NCBI GenBank assembly: GCA_947452365.1
Contig: CANGCO010000012.1
Span: 1 to 46,306, forward strand
Direction: 5' to 3'
DNA: 46,306 bases
Source of the DNA: Caulobacteraceae bacterium
GTDB lineage: Bacteria > Pseudomonadota > Alphaproteobacteria > Caulobacterales > Caulobacteraceae
Below are positions 25,205-34,277 of this stretch, one piece after another. The position numbers and the translations under genes were made by a program. The notes below the pieces were generated by a model. The model was given only the letters and a program-made list of their open reading frames with translations. It searched no databases and had not been told where the DNA came from. How positions within the stretch are numbered: the stretch's first letter is position 1; each line of letters begins with the position of its first letter.

Positions 25205-25673
25205 GATTTGAAACCTTATTTAGGGAAGGTCGGGCCGCGATTGGTCTTTGTTCAATGACCTTGAATATGCCCGTGCCGGTCATGATGGTGCGGTCGCCGC
25301 ACCAGATGCGGCCGCGCACGGTGTAAAGATCATCCTGCTGTAACACCACCTCGCCAGAGCCTTCCACCCATTCACCAAGCCTGGCGCTGGACAGAAAATC
25401 GCAGGTCATGCGCACCGTCACCCACCAAAGCGAATCGCTCGTTGAGACGGCATGGCCCCAGGCCATGTCGGCAAAGGTCATGATCATGCCGCCATGCGCA
25501 TTCATCATGCCATTGGTATGGTGCTCCTCGACCAGAAAGGCGCGGCGATATTCGGTGGGTCCATTATGCTCATAGAGCGGCCCGATCTGGCGGCCAAAGC
25601 CCCGGTGCCAATTCAGCAGGCTATAGCCCTCGGGAATGACATGGCTTTGGCTGGGTGTGAGTTCGTCGGACAT
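25194..25673 (-). CDS. PaaI-like hotdog-fold thioesterase
   Basis: A 159-residue single hotdog-domain protein of the PaaI/acyl-CoA thioesterase type. The active-site region is N58-A-H60-G-G followed by D69 ([16 protein letters not shown]). It probably hydrolyses an acyl-CoA or aryl-CoA, but the chain type is not evident. GGAGG eight bases upstream gives a strong start. The 3' end overlaps the following hydrolase gene by 11 bases. Confidence 0.85.
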   Translation of the reverse strand: MSDELTPSQSHVIPEGYSLLNWHRGFGRQIGPLYEHNGPTEYRRAFLVEEHHTNGMMNAHGGMIMTFADMAWGHAVSTSDSLWWVTVRMTCDFLSSARLGEWVEGSGEVVLQQDDLYTVRGRIWCGDRTIMTGTGIFKVIEQRPIAARPSLNKVSNHGG

Positions 25674-25755
25674 GGACCGCGCCTCCGCTGCGCAGACCCC
25701 TTGAGTAACCAGAGCCGTTGAAAAGGCAAGGCTTCCCCAAGGTCAGGAGCGAAAA

Positions 25756-27102
25756 TCAGGCCAGGCCAGCGGCCTTCAGCGCCTCAGCTTGCCGCTGCGC
25801 TAAGACCGCCTCGTCAAAGCCCTCGAGCGAGGCCTCAAACAGGGCCCGCCAGTTGAGGCTGGCACCGAGATGCAAAAAGGCAGAGCCCAGCCCGATTGCG
25901 GCGCGGTCCATAAACACAAATTCGCGCGGTATGGTGATGGGGCCTTTTTCTTTAAGCGCCTGCCTGACCTTGAACGCCTCGGCCCGGCCATAATCGCCAG
26001 GGGCCACCCCATCGGCCACGGTTCGGACCCGATCATCGAGCAGGGGCCCGTAAATAAACCGCGCCCAGACATTTAAGACATCGATCAGGTCATCATTCAG
26101 ATTGGCAAACCCCCAGCTTTCATAGGCCGCCCTTTGCTCCAGCCGGTCCTCAGACAGAAGCGCGCGATAGAGCCGCACGACGCCCGCGACAAATTTTGGC
26201 GGAAAAATGCGCACGCAGCCAAAATCCAAAAGGTTCAGCCGCTCGGCATCGGGGGTGAGGGTATAATTGCCCAGATGCGGATCGCCATGAATGACGCCAA
26301 TATGGGTCATGGGCGACCACCAGGCCTCGAATAAGAGACTGGCAATCCGGTTTCGCGTCTCCAAGGGCGCTGACTTAAAGGTCAAGAGGCCCTGTCCCTC
26401 CAACCAGTCCATGGTCAGGAGCCTATGGGTCGATAGGTCTGGTACAGATTGCGGCACAACAATACCGGGGTGGCCGGCAAAGAACTGGCCATAGAGCGCC
26501 ATATGCCCTGCCTCGCGGCCATAATCGAGCTCTTCACGCAGGCGTTCGGCAATCTCGTCAGCCATCTGGCTGGGGTCGATTGAGCTATCGATGCGGCGGA
26601 ACAGGGCAAATAAGGCACGCAGCTGGCCAAGATCGCTTTCGACTGCGCTTTGCATGTCCGGATATTGCAGCTTAACCGCCAGTCTGGCGCCGTTCAGGCC
26701 TGTAGCCTGGTGCACCTGACCAAATGAGGCGGCGGCGGCGGCCTCGGGCGTAAACTGCGCAAACCGGGCCAGCCAATCGGGGCCAAGTTCAGCGGCCATG
26801 CGCCTACGTACAAAGGGCCAGCCCATGGCCGGGGCATTGGTCTGAAGCTCGGCCAATTCCTTGGCAAATTCCGGCGGCAACAGATCGGGCACTGTGGCCA
26901 ACATCTGGGCCGCCTTCATTAGGGGCCCTTTCATTTGGCCCAGGGCCGCGCGCAGGGCCTTGGCATTGCGTATGTCCGCCTCTTGGCCGCCAAACACCAG
27001 ATTGGTGCCATAGGTCGCCGCCGCACCCGACAGGCCAAGCCCCACCTTGGCAAAGCGGCCAAGGCGTCCGGAGGGGCGATCGCGTTCAGGATCCTTGGCC
27101 AA
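25756..27102 (-). CDS. ABC1/UbiB family atypical kinase-like protein
   Basis: A 448-residue member of the ABC1/ADCK/UbiB family. Motifs in order: K63-A-A-Q66 (a variant of the KxGQ motif), the Ala-rich loop at 121-125 before SFGQVH, K144, HGDPHLGNY (272-280), and DFG (293-295). No C-terminal membrane helices are obvious, unlike E. coli UbiB. Family members act as ATPases supporting ubiquinone synthesis or lipid handling; which applies here is unknown. It starts with TTG, 20 bases after the pepF stop, with GGA nine bases upstream, so the start is only moderately sure. Confidence 0.82.
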   Translation of the reverse strand: MAKDPERDRPSGRLGRFAKVGLGLSGAAATYGTNLVFGGQEADIRNAKALRAALGQMKGPLMKAAQMLATVPDLLPPEFAKELAELQTNAPAMGWPFVRRRMAAELGPDWLARFAQFTPEAAAAASFGQVHQATGLNGARLAVKLQYPDMQSAVESDLGQLRALFALFRRIDSSIDPSQMADEIAERLREELDYGREAGHMALYGQFFAGHPGIVVPQSVPDLSTHRLLTMDWLEGQGLLTFKSAPLETRNRIASLLFEAWWSPMTHIGVIHGDPHLGNYTLTPDAERLNLLDFGCVRIFPPKFVAGVVRLYRALLSEDRLEQRAAYESWGFANLNDDLIDVLNVWARFIYGPLLDDRVRTVADGVAPGDYGRAEAFKVRQALKEKGPITIPREFVFMDRAAIGLGSAFLHLGASLNWRALFEASLEGFDEAVLAQRQAEALKAAGLA

Positions 27103-27122
27103 GCGAGGTATTCCGTTCTGCC

Positions 27123-28967
27123 CTAGACCAGGGCCTCAAAGGCATCAATCAGGCCTTCCAGCCGCGCACAGCCCTGTTGCCAGAACGCCTTATCGTGCGG
27201 ATCAAGGCCAAAGGGTTTCAAGGCTTCAATATAGGTCATGGTGCCGCCCGCGGCGAGCAGGGCCTCATAGAGCGGGGCAAACCCTTGCGGGTCTTCGCGC
27301 CGCTTTTGCATCAAGGCCCCAACCAACAGATCGCCAAACGCATAGGCATAGACATAGAAGGGCGCATGGGCAAAATGGCTGACATAGGCCCAGTAATGCG
27401 CATAGCCTTCGTTCAGGGTCACGGCTGGGCCTAGGCTTTCGCCCATAACCTCTAGCCATAGGGTGCCAATCTGGGCCGGGGATAATTCCCCCTTGAGCCG
27501 CCCCTCGTGAAAGCGGGTTTCAAACCGGTGAAACGCGATCTGGCGCACCACCGTATTAAGACCGTCCTCGATCTTACCGGCCAAGAGACCGCGCTTTTCC
27601 GCCACGCTCGCGCTTGCCAAAAGCCGGTCAAACACCAGGCCCTCGCCAAAAATCGAGGCGGTTTCGGCAAGGGTTAGGGGCGTATCGGCCAGCAAGGAGC
27701 CATTATGCGCCGCAAGCGTCTGGTGCACAGCATGGCCAAGCTCATGGGCCAGGGTCAGGACATCGCGCCGCTCGCCCATATAATTCATAAACACATAGGG
27801 GTGGTGGCGGGCCGTAACCGGGTGGGAATAGGCCCCCGAGGCCTTTCCCGGACGCGGGGCCGCATCAATCCAAGGCTGGTCAAACACCTGGCGCGCGCCA
27901 TTGGCTAGGGCCGGGGAAAGGTCGCCAAAGGCCTCCAGCACCATGGCCTTGGCCTGGTCCCAGTCATAGCGCCGAGGCGGGCCCTGATCGAGCGGCGCAT
28001 TGCGGTCCCAGTGATTGAGCGTGTCTTGGCCCATGACCTTGGCCTTGAGGGCATAATAGCGATGGGCAAGGCGCGGATAAGCCTCCACCACCGCCGCCTC
28101 AAGGGCCGCAATGGCGGCCGGATCAACATCATTGGCCAGGTGCCGCGCCTCGGCGGCAAAAGCATGACCGCGCCAGCGATCCTCCACCTGTTTTTCAAGC
28201 GCAATTGTATTGAGGCAAAGCGCCAAAATTGACTCATTGGCCTCTAGCGCAATCGCCAAGCCATCCGCCGCAAGACGTCTTTGCTCTGGGTCTGGATCAG
28301 ACAGCCGGTTTAAGGCCTCGGGCAGGGGCAGGCTGTCTTGGCCAATCTGGGCGCGCAGCCGGGTCAAGGTCTCATCAAAAAGCCGGGTCCAGTTGGCAAT
28401 GCCGGGCGCGCGATCAATAAACAGGCGCTCAAGATCGGGGCTAAGCTCGAAGGGCCGCGACAGGCGCACGCGCCTAAGCCAAGGCCGCCAGCGCTCGAGT
28501 GCCGGATCGGCGCGCAGGGCCGCTTCAATCTCCCATTCCTCAAGCTGGTTGAGTTCTAGGGTATAGAACAGGCTTTCGGCGCTGATCGCCAAGCCCCGAG
28601 AGCGGATATCGGCCTCAAACCTAGCCCATTCGGGATCATCGCGGGCGGTCGAGGCGGCCAAGCCCGCATAGGCGCCAACCGCCCAGAGCTTGTCCGTCGC
28701 CTCTTCATAATGGCGCATGCCCGACTGGATCAGGAGCGCCAAACGCTGAGGATTAGCCCGGCCCGCAATAAACGTGCCCTTCAGCTCAACCAAGGCCTTA
28801 TTGGCTAGGGCCGCGGCGGCGAGATCCTGATCGATCCTGGGATCATCGCGGCCTAGATAAAGATCATCAAGGCTCCAGATCGGCAGGGCATCGGAGCCGG
28901 TTTGGCCCGCCTGCGAATCGTCAGGCGCGTGGGTCGGCTGGGGATCAGGACTAATCATATCCCGCAT
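27123..28967 (-). CDS. pepF: Oligoendopeptidase F (M3B family)
   Basis: A 614-residue cytosolic zinc oligopeptidase. The active site is H408-E409-L-G-H412 in TLAHELGHAVHQ with the third ligand E435 in LAETASIFGEG. Upstream, GAYSHPVTARHHPYVFMNYMG is the substrate-binding segment typical of the M3B PepF group. It cleaves peptides of about 7-17 residues. The start is uncertain: GTG at 28985, ATG at 28967 and ATG at 28958 are all possible and none has a strong ribosome site. The family core begins near residue 34. The next gene downstream is the ABC1 protein. Confidence 0.88.
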   Translation of the reverse strand: MRDMISPDPQPTHAPDDSQAGQTGSDALPIWSLDDLYLGRDDPRIDQDLAAAALANKALVELKGTFIAGRANPQRLALLIQSGMRHYEEATDKLWAVGAYAGLAASTARDDPEWARFEADIRSRGLAISAESLFYTLELNQLEEWEIEAALRADPALERWRPWLRRVRLSRPFELSPDLERLFIDRAPGIANWTRLFDETLTRLRAQIGQDSLPLPEALNRLSDPDPEQRRLAADGLAIALEANESILALCLNTIALEKQVEDRWRGHAFAAEARHLANDVDPAAIAALEAAVVEAYPRLAHRYYALKAKVMGQDTLNHWDRNAPLDQGPPRRYDWDQAKAMVLEAFGDLSPALANGARQVFDQPWIDAAPRPGKASGAYSHPVTARHHPYVFMNYMGERRDVLTLAHELGHAVHQTLAAHNGSLLADTPLTLAETASIFGEGLVFDRLLASASVAEKRGLLAGKIEDGLNTVVRQIAFHRFETRFHEGRLKGELSPAQIGTLWLEVMGESLGPAVTLNEGYAHYWAYVSHFAHAPFYVYAYAFGDLLVGALMQKRREDPQGFAPLYEALLAAGGTMTYIEALKPFGLDPHDKAFWQQGCARLEGLIDAFEALV

Positions 28968-29008
28968 ATGGCCCCAGCCGCCCACCGCTTCAATGCCTCA
29001 TCACAAAC

Positions 29009-29025
29009 CGGCGGTATGACCGCCG
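29009..29025 (-). terminator. Candidate stem-loop terminator after trcR
   Basis: CGGCGGT (29009-29015) and ACCGCCG (29019-29025) form a seven-pair GC-rich stem with a three-base loop, 12 bases past the trcR stop. The minus strand continues GGTTTGTG, so the T-tract is poor. A terminator or 3' stabiliser is plausible. Confidence 0.45.
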
Positions 29026-29037
29026 CACAACAGGAGC

Positions 29038-29733
29038 CTAGTCCTCTTCGGAATAGTCCTCATTGTTAAAGTCTTCGAACACGGCATCCAGCCGCACGGA
29101 CTTGGCAGGCCTTGGCTCTGGCTCTTCGGCCGCAAGCACGCCTGTCTCAGACGCCGGCATCAAGCTTGGGCCTTCTGAAACAATACCGCGCTTGGCATCA
29201 TCCTTGTTTTTCTTGTCAGCCGCCTTGCGCACCACCGCATCCAGCTCCAACTGACCCACCAGGCCCAAGGAGACCGGATCGACCGGCTTAATATTGGCAT
29301 GGTTCCAGTGCGAGCGATCGCGCACCTGGTCAATCGTCGATTTGGTCGTACCTAGGAGCTTACAGATCTGGGCATCGGTGACTTCAGGGTGGTTGCGCAA
29401 GAACCAGGCGATCGCATCGGGGCGATCTTGCCGGCGCGAGACCGGTGTATAGCGCGGGGCCTTCTTGGTCGGCTTTAGAAGCTCGGCATGGCGGCTTTTT
29501 TGCGCGGTCAGGCGATAGGCGGGATTGGCCTGGGCGGCGTCCAGCTCTTCGCGCGTCAATTGACCATTGCCGATCGGATCAGCGCCACGAATATCGCGCG
29601 CGACCTCGCCATCGGCAATACCCTTAACCTCGAGCGGGTGCAGACCGCAAAAGGCCGCGATCTGTTCAAAGGTCAGGGACGTATTGTCAACCAACCAGAC
29701 GGCGGTCGCCTTGGGCATCAAGATGTCGGTCAT
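29038..29733 (-). CDS. trcR: DUF1013 cell-cycle transcriptional regulator TrcR
   Basis: A 231-residue protein matching the alphaproteobacterial DUF1013 family, described as the RNA polymerase-associated cell-cycle regulator TrcR. The N-terminus ILMPKATAVWLVDNTSLTFEQIAAFCGLHPLEVKGIADGE contains a helix-turn-helix-like unit at about 17-40. A second such unit (VTDAQICKLLGTTKSTIDQVRDRSHWN) lies at 117-143. The C-terminal tail is acidic (EDFNNEDYSEED). GAGGA eight bases before the ATG is a strong ribosome site. The gene has stem-loops on both sides and gaps of 156 and 70 bp, so it is probably a separate transcription unit. Confidence 0.9.
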   Translation of the reverse strand: MTDILMPKATAVWLVDNTSLTFEQIAAFCGLHPLEVKGIADGEVARDIRGADPIGNGQLTREELDAAQANPAYRLTAQKSRHAELLKPTKKAPRYTPVSRRQDRPDAIAWFLRNHPEVTDAQICKLLGTTKSTIDQVRDRSHWNHANIKPVDPVSLGLVGQLELDAVVRKAADKKNKDDAKRGIVSEGPSLMPASETGVLAAEEPEPRPAKSVRLDAVFEDFNNEDYSEED

Positions 29734-29787
29734 GCTTTAGGTCCTCAAATGGCGCAGCCTGGTCGCAAACTGCGCCCAGAAACGACT

Positions 29788-29811
29788 CCGCCCGACCTTG
29801 CGGCCGGGCGG
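29788..29811 (-). other. Stem-loop between phzF and trcR
   Basis: CCGCCCG (29788-29794) is inverted as CGGGCGG (29805-29811) with a ten-base loop. It lies about 80 bases past the phzF stop and 55 bases upstream of the trcR ATG. On the minus strand AGTCGTTTCT follows. It may end the long ftsH-phzF transcript or be part of the trcR leader. The rest of the 156-bp gap shows nothing I can name. Confidence 0.35.
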
Positions 29812-29889
29812 GTAGATTAAATTCAGATACACCCTGACCGTAGCCTGAAGCAATGCGCATTGCAGATTCGGCGCAAAATCACCGGGTTT

Positions 29890-30717
29890 TTACAAGCAAA
29901 GACGGCTTTCAATCACAGTTTGAGCCTGACCGCGCAGCAGGACCCGGCTGCCAACCCATTCACAATCCAGATCTCCGCCCCGGCCCGGATAGGCCTGGTG
30001 AAACTGAATCCGGTTCTGGCCCAGCTTTTGCGCATAGAGGGGGGCCAGAATGCAGTGCAGCGATCCGGTTGCCGGGTCTTCAGGAATCCCAGAGCCTGGG
30101 GCAAAAAAGCGGCTGACCACGGCATGGGCCTGGCCCGGATCAGCCAGGGCAACAATGGCAATATTGCCCGGCCCGCCGCTGGCCTCATGGCCAAGACCGG
30201 CTAGGGCCGCAAGATCGGGCTTGGCCGCCCGCACCTCGGCTTCAGACTTGACCACGGCGACCAAATAGGGGCCGGCCCAGACCTCTTGCACCGCGACGCC
30301 AAGCGCGGCCCCGAGGCCCTCTGGCACCGCTATCTGCACCGGCGGCTGGGCGGGAAAATCCATCTTTAGGGCTGCGCCGTCGCGCGCGACGATCAGATCG
30401 CCAGACAGGGTCTCAAACGTGACCTTGGTCAGCTCAGGCGCAATCTGGGTAAAAAGGATATGGGCGCTGGCCAAGGTGGCGTGACCGCACAGGGGTGCTT
30501 CCATTGACGGTGTAAACCAGCGCAGGCCATAGCGCGCCGGGTCCGCCGTCTTGCACATATAGGCGGTCTCGGCCTGGTTGTTTTCCATGGCCAGGGCCTG
30601 CATCCAGCCCGCTTCCGGCCAGGCCTCTAACGGCTCGACCACACAGGCCGGATTGCCGGCAAACGGCGCAGACGCAAAGGCATCGACGGTCCATTGGCGA
30701 AGATTAGATTGGGTCAT
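29890..30717 (-). CDS. PhzF family epimerase/isomerase-like protein
   Basis: A 275-residue protein with the duplicated diaminopimelate-epimerase-like fold of PhzF. The catalytic glutamate is E50 in [10 protein letters not shown], and the substrate-binding [16 protein letters not shown] and [15 protein letters not shown] segments are present. Despite the family name, members outside phenazine clusters have unknown substrates, and no phenazine genes are near. The ATG overlaps the thiD stop (ATGA), with GGGAG nine bases upstream. It is the last gene of the ftsH-folP-thiD-phzF string. Confidence 0.88.
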   Translation of the reverse strand: MTQSNLRQWTVDAFASAPFAGNPACVVEPLEAWPEAGWMQALAMENNQAETAYMCKTADPARYGLRWFTPSMEAPLCGHATLASAHILFTQIAPELTKVTFETLSGDLIVARDGAALKMDFPAQPPVQIAVPEGLGAALGVAVQEVWAGPYLVAVVKSEAEVRAAKPDLAALAGLGHEASGGPGNIAIVALADPGQAHAVVSRFFAPGSGIPEDPATGSLHCILAPLYAQKLGQNRIQFHQAYPGRGGDLDCEWVGSRVLLRGQAQTVIESRLCL

Positions 30718-31514
30718 GGCTCAAGTCTCCCAAACGGCCAGCCGTGATTGAGCGGCCCGTGCCCGCTGCCAAGGCCGGGGGCGGTCTCTATGGCCTTGAT
30801 GACATAGGCGCGGGCGCGGCTGACCGCCTCTGGCAGGCTCATGGCCTGGGCAAGGCCGGTGGCGCAGGCTGAGGCTAGGGTACAGCCCGTGCCATGGGTG
30901 TGGCGGCTATCAATGCGGGGACCTTGCAGCAGGGTTTCGCCGTCTGGGGTCAGCAAAAGGTCCGTGACCAGATCGCCCTGCAAATGCCCGCCCTTCATCA
31001 AGACCGCCCGAGCACCCAGCGCCATCAAGGCCTCACCGGCGCGGCGCAGATCATCCAGGGTCTCAACGGATAGGCCGGTCAAGGCCGCGGCCTCGGGCGC
31101 ATTGGGGGTCAGCAGGGCCGCCCTTGGTACCAACAGGTCCCTGATCGCCGCTATGCCCCTGGCCTCCAGGAGCGGGTGGCCGCCCTTGGCGATCATGACC
31201 GGGTCAATAATGGCCGGAATGGCCGCATAGCCATCCAAAAGGGCGCAGACCGTCTCGACCATCTGGACCGTGCCAAGCATGCCGGTCTTGATCGTATCAG
31301 CGCCAAGATCGTCCAGCACAGAGCGGGCCTGGGCGGTGACAATCTCCAGCGGAATGGGATGAATGCCCGTAACGCCAAGCGTGTTTTGCACCGTAATGGC
31401 GGTAACCGCGGTCATGGCAAAGCCGCCCAGCGCGGTTACCGTCTTGATATCAGCCTGAATGCCTGCGCCGCCGCCGCTATCGGACCCGGCAATGATTAGG
31501 ACCCGCCCCGTCAT
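30714..31514 (-). CDS. thiD: Hydroxymethylpyrimidine/phosphomethylpyrimidine kinase
   Basis: A 266-residue ribokinase-fold enzyme that phosphorylates HMP and HMP-P in thiamin synthesis. [19 protein letters not shown] at the N-terminus and the anion-hole [11 protein letters not shown] near the C-terminus are diagnostic, as is the SGHGPLNHG ending. It begins three bases after the folP stop with a weak ribosome site, implying coupling, and overlaps phzF by four bases. No other thiamin genes are adjacent. Confidence 0.94.
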   Translation of the reverse strand: MTGRVLIIAGSDSGGGAGIQADIKTVTALGGFAMTAVTAITVQNTLGVTGIHPIPLEIVTAQARSVLDDLGADTIKTGMLGTVQMVETVCALLDGYAAIPAIIDPVMIAKGGHPLLEARGIAAIRDLLVPRAALLTPNAPEAAALTGLSVETLDDLRRAGEALMALGARAVLMKGGHLQGDLVTDLLLTPDGETLLQGPRIDSRHTHGTGCTLASACATGLAQAMSLPEAVSRARAYVIKAIETAPGLGSGHGPLNHGWPFGRLEP

Positions 31515-31517
31515 GGC

Positions 31518-32327
31518 TTAAGCCCGCCCCGCTTCAATCGCCTGCCAGACGGCTAGGGCCTGGGCGGTTGGACCCACATCATGCACCCTTAGCACATCGA
31601 CACCGGCCCTAGCCCCGGCCAGGGCGGCCGCGATCGAGCCGCCAAGTCGGTCGGTGGGTTCCGTCGCGGACGGGTCGAGGCCTTGAATAAAGCGCTTGCG
31701 GCTAACGCCAAGCACCACGGGAAAGCCTAGCGCCTTTAAGGCATCCAGATGCGCAAGAAGGGTCAGATTATGGTTCAGGGTCTTGCCAAAGCCTATGCCA
31801 GGATCAAGGCTAATCGCCTCGCGCGCGACGCCTGCGACCATGGCAAGATTTGCCCGCTCAACCAAATAGGCACAGACCTCGGCGACCACATCCCCATAGC
31901 GCGGATCGGCCTGCATGGTCTGGGGCTCGCCTTGCATATGCATCAAGATCACCGGCACACCGAGGCGCGCGGCGGTGGCCAATGCGGCGGGATCGCCGCT
32001 CAAGGCGGTCACATCATTCCAAAGGCTGGCCCCGGCTTTTATCGCGGCCTCAGCCACAGCGGCCTTGCGCGTATCAATACTGATCGGCCTATCGGTCGCT
32101 GCGCGCAGGCCCGTAATCACCGGAACAATACGCGCGATCTCGTCGTCTACCGAAACCGCATCGGCGCCCGGCCGCGTGCTTTCGCCGCCAATATCGAGCA
32201 GATCTGCGCCCTCAGCGATCAGGGCAAGGCCGTGGGCAATGGCGGCATCCACGGGCAAAAACCGTCCGCCATCGGAAAAGCTGTCGGGGGTGACATTGAC
32301 CACCCCCATAAGGCTTGGCCGCCTCAC
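31518..32327 (-). CDS. folP: Dihydropteroate synthase
   Basis: A 269-residue TIM-barrel enzyme joining p-aminobenzoate to the pterin diphosphate in folate synthesis; the target of sulfonamides. Motifs in order: [56 protein letters not shown] and GVSRKRF. It starts with GTG overlapping the ftsH stop (GTGA) and has only six residues before the first strand, so no upstream start is possible without a longer overlap. ftsH-folP synteny is common. The usual glmM is not next; thiD is. Confidence 0.95.
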   Translation of the reverse strand: MRRPSLMGVVNVTPDSFSDGGRFLPVDAAIAHGLALIAEGADLLDIGGESTRPGADAVSVDDEIARIVPVITGLRAATDRPISIDTRKAAVAEAAIKAGASLWNDVTALSGDPAALATAARLGVPVILMHMQGEPQTMQADPRYGDVVAEVCAYLVERANLAMVAGVAREAISLDPGIGFGKTLNHNLTLLAHLDALKALGFPVVLGVSRKRFIQGLDPSATEPTDRLGGSIAAALAGARAGVDVLRVHDVGPTAQALAVWQAIEAGRA

Positions 32328-34207
32328 GCCAGTTCAGGGCCTGAGCTTGGGGTTAAGGGAACCGATACCGAGGGCGCAGGCGGGGCCTTGTCCTCTGGCT
32401 TGTCCCGCACCGGGGCAATGCCCTTGATCGCGCCGACTATCTCGTCGCCTGACAAGGTTTCATACTCCAACAGGGCCTTGGCTAGGCTGTGGAGGTCGCC
32501 AAGCCGCTCAGTCAATATGCGCTTGGCCTCGGTAAACCCGCCCTGAACCAGGCTGCGTACCTCACTATCAATGGTGCGCGCGGTCTTTTCAGAAATGTTT
32601 TGCGTGCGCGAGACCGAATGACCCAGAAACACCTCGTCCTGATTCTCACCATAGGACACAACACCCAAGGCATCGGAATAGCCCCATTTTGTGACCATCA
32701 TCCGGGCAAGGCGCGTGGCCTGTTCAATATCGGATGAGGCGCCGGATGTGACCTTTTCCTTGCCGAATATCAGCTCTTCGGCGACCCGCCCGCCCATGAG
32801 AATGGCCAGGCGTGAGGTCATTTGCTCATAAGACATGGACAGCTTATCGCGCTCGGGCAATTGCATAACCATGCCCAAGGCCCGGCCGCGCGGAATAATG
32901 GTGGCCTTGTGCACCGGGTCCGTGTGCGAGACCGTGATCGCGACCAAGGCATGGCCGCCTTCGTGATAGGCGGTCATACGCTTTTCGTCCTCGGTCATGA
33001 CCATGGACTTGCGTTCAGCCCCCATCATCACCTTGTCTTTTGCGTCTTCAAAATCACGCATGGTGACCATGCGCCGATTGCGCCGGGCCGCCATTAGGGC
33101 CGATTCATTGACCAGATTGGCTAAATCCGCACCGGAAAAGCCAGGCGTGCCGCGCGCAATCGTCTTGACGTCCACATCAGACGACAGCGGAATATTGCGC
33201 ATATGAACGCGCAAAATCGTCTCACGTCCGACAATATCAGGATTGGAAACCACGATTTGGCGGTCAAACCGGCCGGGCCGCAAAAGCGCGGGATCGAGCA
33301 CATCGGGGCGGTTGGTAGCTGCAACCAGAATTATGCCCTCATTGGATTCAAAGCCATCCATCTCGACCAAGAGCTGGTTGAGGGTCTGCTCGCGCTCATC
33401 ATTGCCGCCGCCTAGGCCCGCACCGCGATGACGACCCACGGCATCGATTTCATCGATAAAGATAATGCAGGGGGCATTCTTCTTGGCCTGTTCGAACATG
33501 TCGCGCACGCGGCTGGCACCAACGCCAACAAACATTTCGACAAAGTCTGAACCGGAAATCGAGAAAAATGGCACGCCCGCCTCGCCGGCGATCGCTCGCG
33601 CCAGCAAGGTCTTACCCGTGCCCGGAGGGCCAACCAGCAGCGCGCCCTTTGGGATCTTACCGCCCAGCTTTTGGAACTTGCCCGGATCTTTCAAGAAATC
33701 GACAATTTCGCTGAGCTCTTCCTTGGCCTCATCGACGCCAGCCACATCATCAAATGTGACCTTGTTCTTATTCTCAGTCAGAAGCTTGGCCTTGGACTTG
33801 CCAAAGCTCATGGCGCCGCGGCCACCGCCCTGCATCTGACGCATGAAAAAGATCCAGACCCCAACTAGGATCAGGATGGGCAACAGATTGAAAAACACGC
33901 CCATGGGCGTAATACCGCCCGCGCGCTTGACCTGGATATCCGCGCCGGTCGCCTGCAACCGCTTGACCAGATCATCCTGGTTCATGGGGGTGACCACACT
34001 AAAGGTCTTGCCATCGGCCTGACGGGCCTCGACCACGTCATCATGAAAGACGGCGCCCTTGATCGCGCCGGTATCGACCTTGGCCAGAAGCTGAGAATAG
34101 CTGATCTCACCGCCCGCCGTGGACTTGGACCCGCCATTCATCATGCTGTAGAGGCCGATCAGAATGACAACAATAATGCCCCAGATGGCCAGATTACGCA
34201 GAGTCAT
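32324..34207 (-). CDS. ftsH: ATP-dependent zinc metalloprotease FtsH
   Basis: A 627-residue inner-membrane AAA+ protease that degrades misfolded membrane proteins and short-lived regulators. Two helices (about 5-23 and 103-122) flank a small periplasmic domain. Walker A is GPPGTGKT (193-200), Walker B IIFIDEID (248-255), the second region of homology runs around 300-318, and the zinc site is HEGGH (415-419). AAGG eight bases before the ATG supports the start. It follows tilS by 70 bases and overlaps folP by four. Confidence 0.97.
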   Translation of the reverse strand: MTLRNLAIWGIIVVILIGLYSMMNGGSKSTAGGEISYSQLLAKVDTGAIKGAVFHDDVVEARQADGKTFSVVTPMNQDDLVKRLQATGADIQVKRAGGITPMGVFFNLLPILILVGVWIFFMRQMQGGGRGAMSFGKSKAKLLTENKNKVTFDDVAGVDEAKEELSEIVDFLKDPGKFQKLGGKIPKGALLVGPPGTGKTLLARAIAGEAGVPFFSISGSDFVEMFVGVGASRVRDMFEQAKKNAPCIIFIDEIDAVGRHRGAGLGGGNDEREQTLNQLLVEMDGFESNEGIILVAATNRPDVLDPALLRPGRFDRQIVVSNPDIVGRETILRVHMRNIPLSSDVDVKTIARGTPGFSGADLANLVNESALMAARRNRRMVTMRDFEDAKDKVMMGAERKSMVMTEDEKRMTAYHEGGHALVAITVSHTDPVHKATIIPRGRALGMVMQLPERDKLSMSYEQMTSRLAILMGGRVAEELIFGKEKVTSGASSDIEQATRLARMMVTKWGYSDALGVVSYGENQDEVFLGHSVSRTQNISEKTARTIDSEVRSLVQGGFTEAKRILTERLGDLHSLAKALLEYETLSGDEIVGAIKGIAPVRDKPEDKAPPAPSVSVPLTPSSGPELA

Positions 34208-34277
34208 GTTCGTCGCCTTATTGAACCTTATCCCCTAGATAGGACGGCTGATCGGGTTTTGCCATGCCCAGCCTTGC

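Noticed and set aside
29890-30717. Phenazine biosynthesis gene
   Set aside because: PhzF family members are widespread; no phzA-E or G genes are near, so only the fold family is called.
31749-32546. Plus-strand open frame of 265 codons opposite folP and the end of ftsH
   Set aside because: No domain signature, and it is fully covered by two well-identified genes.
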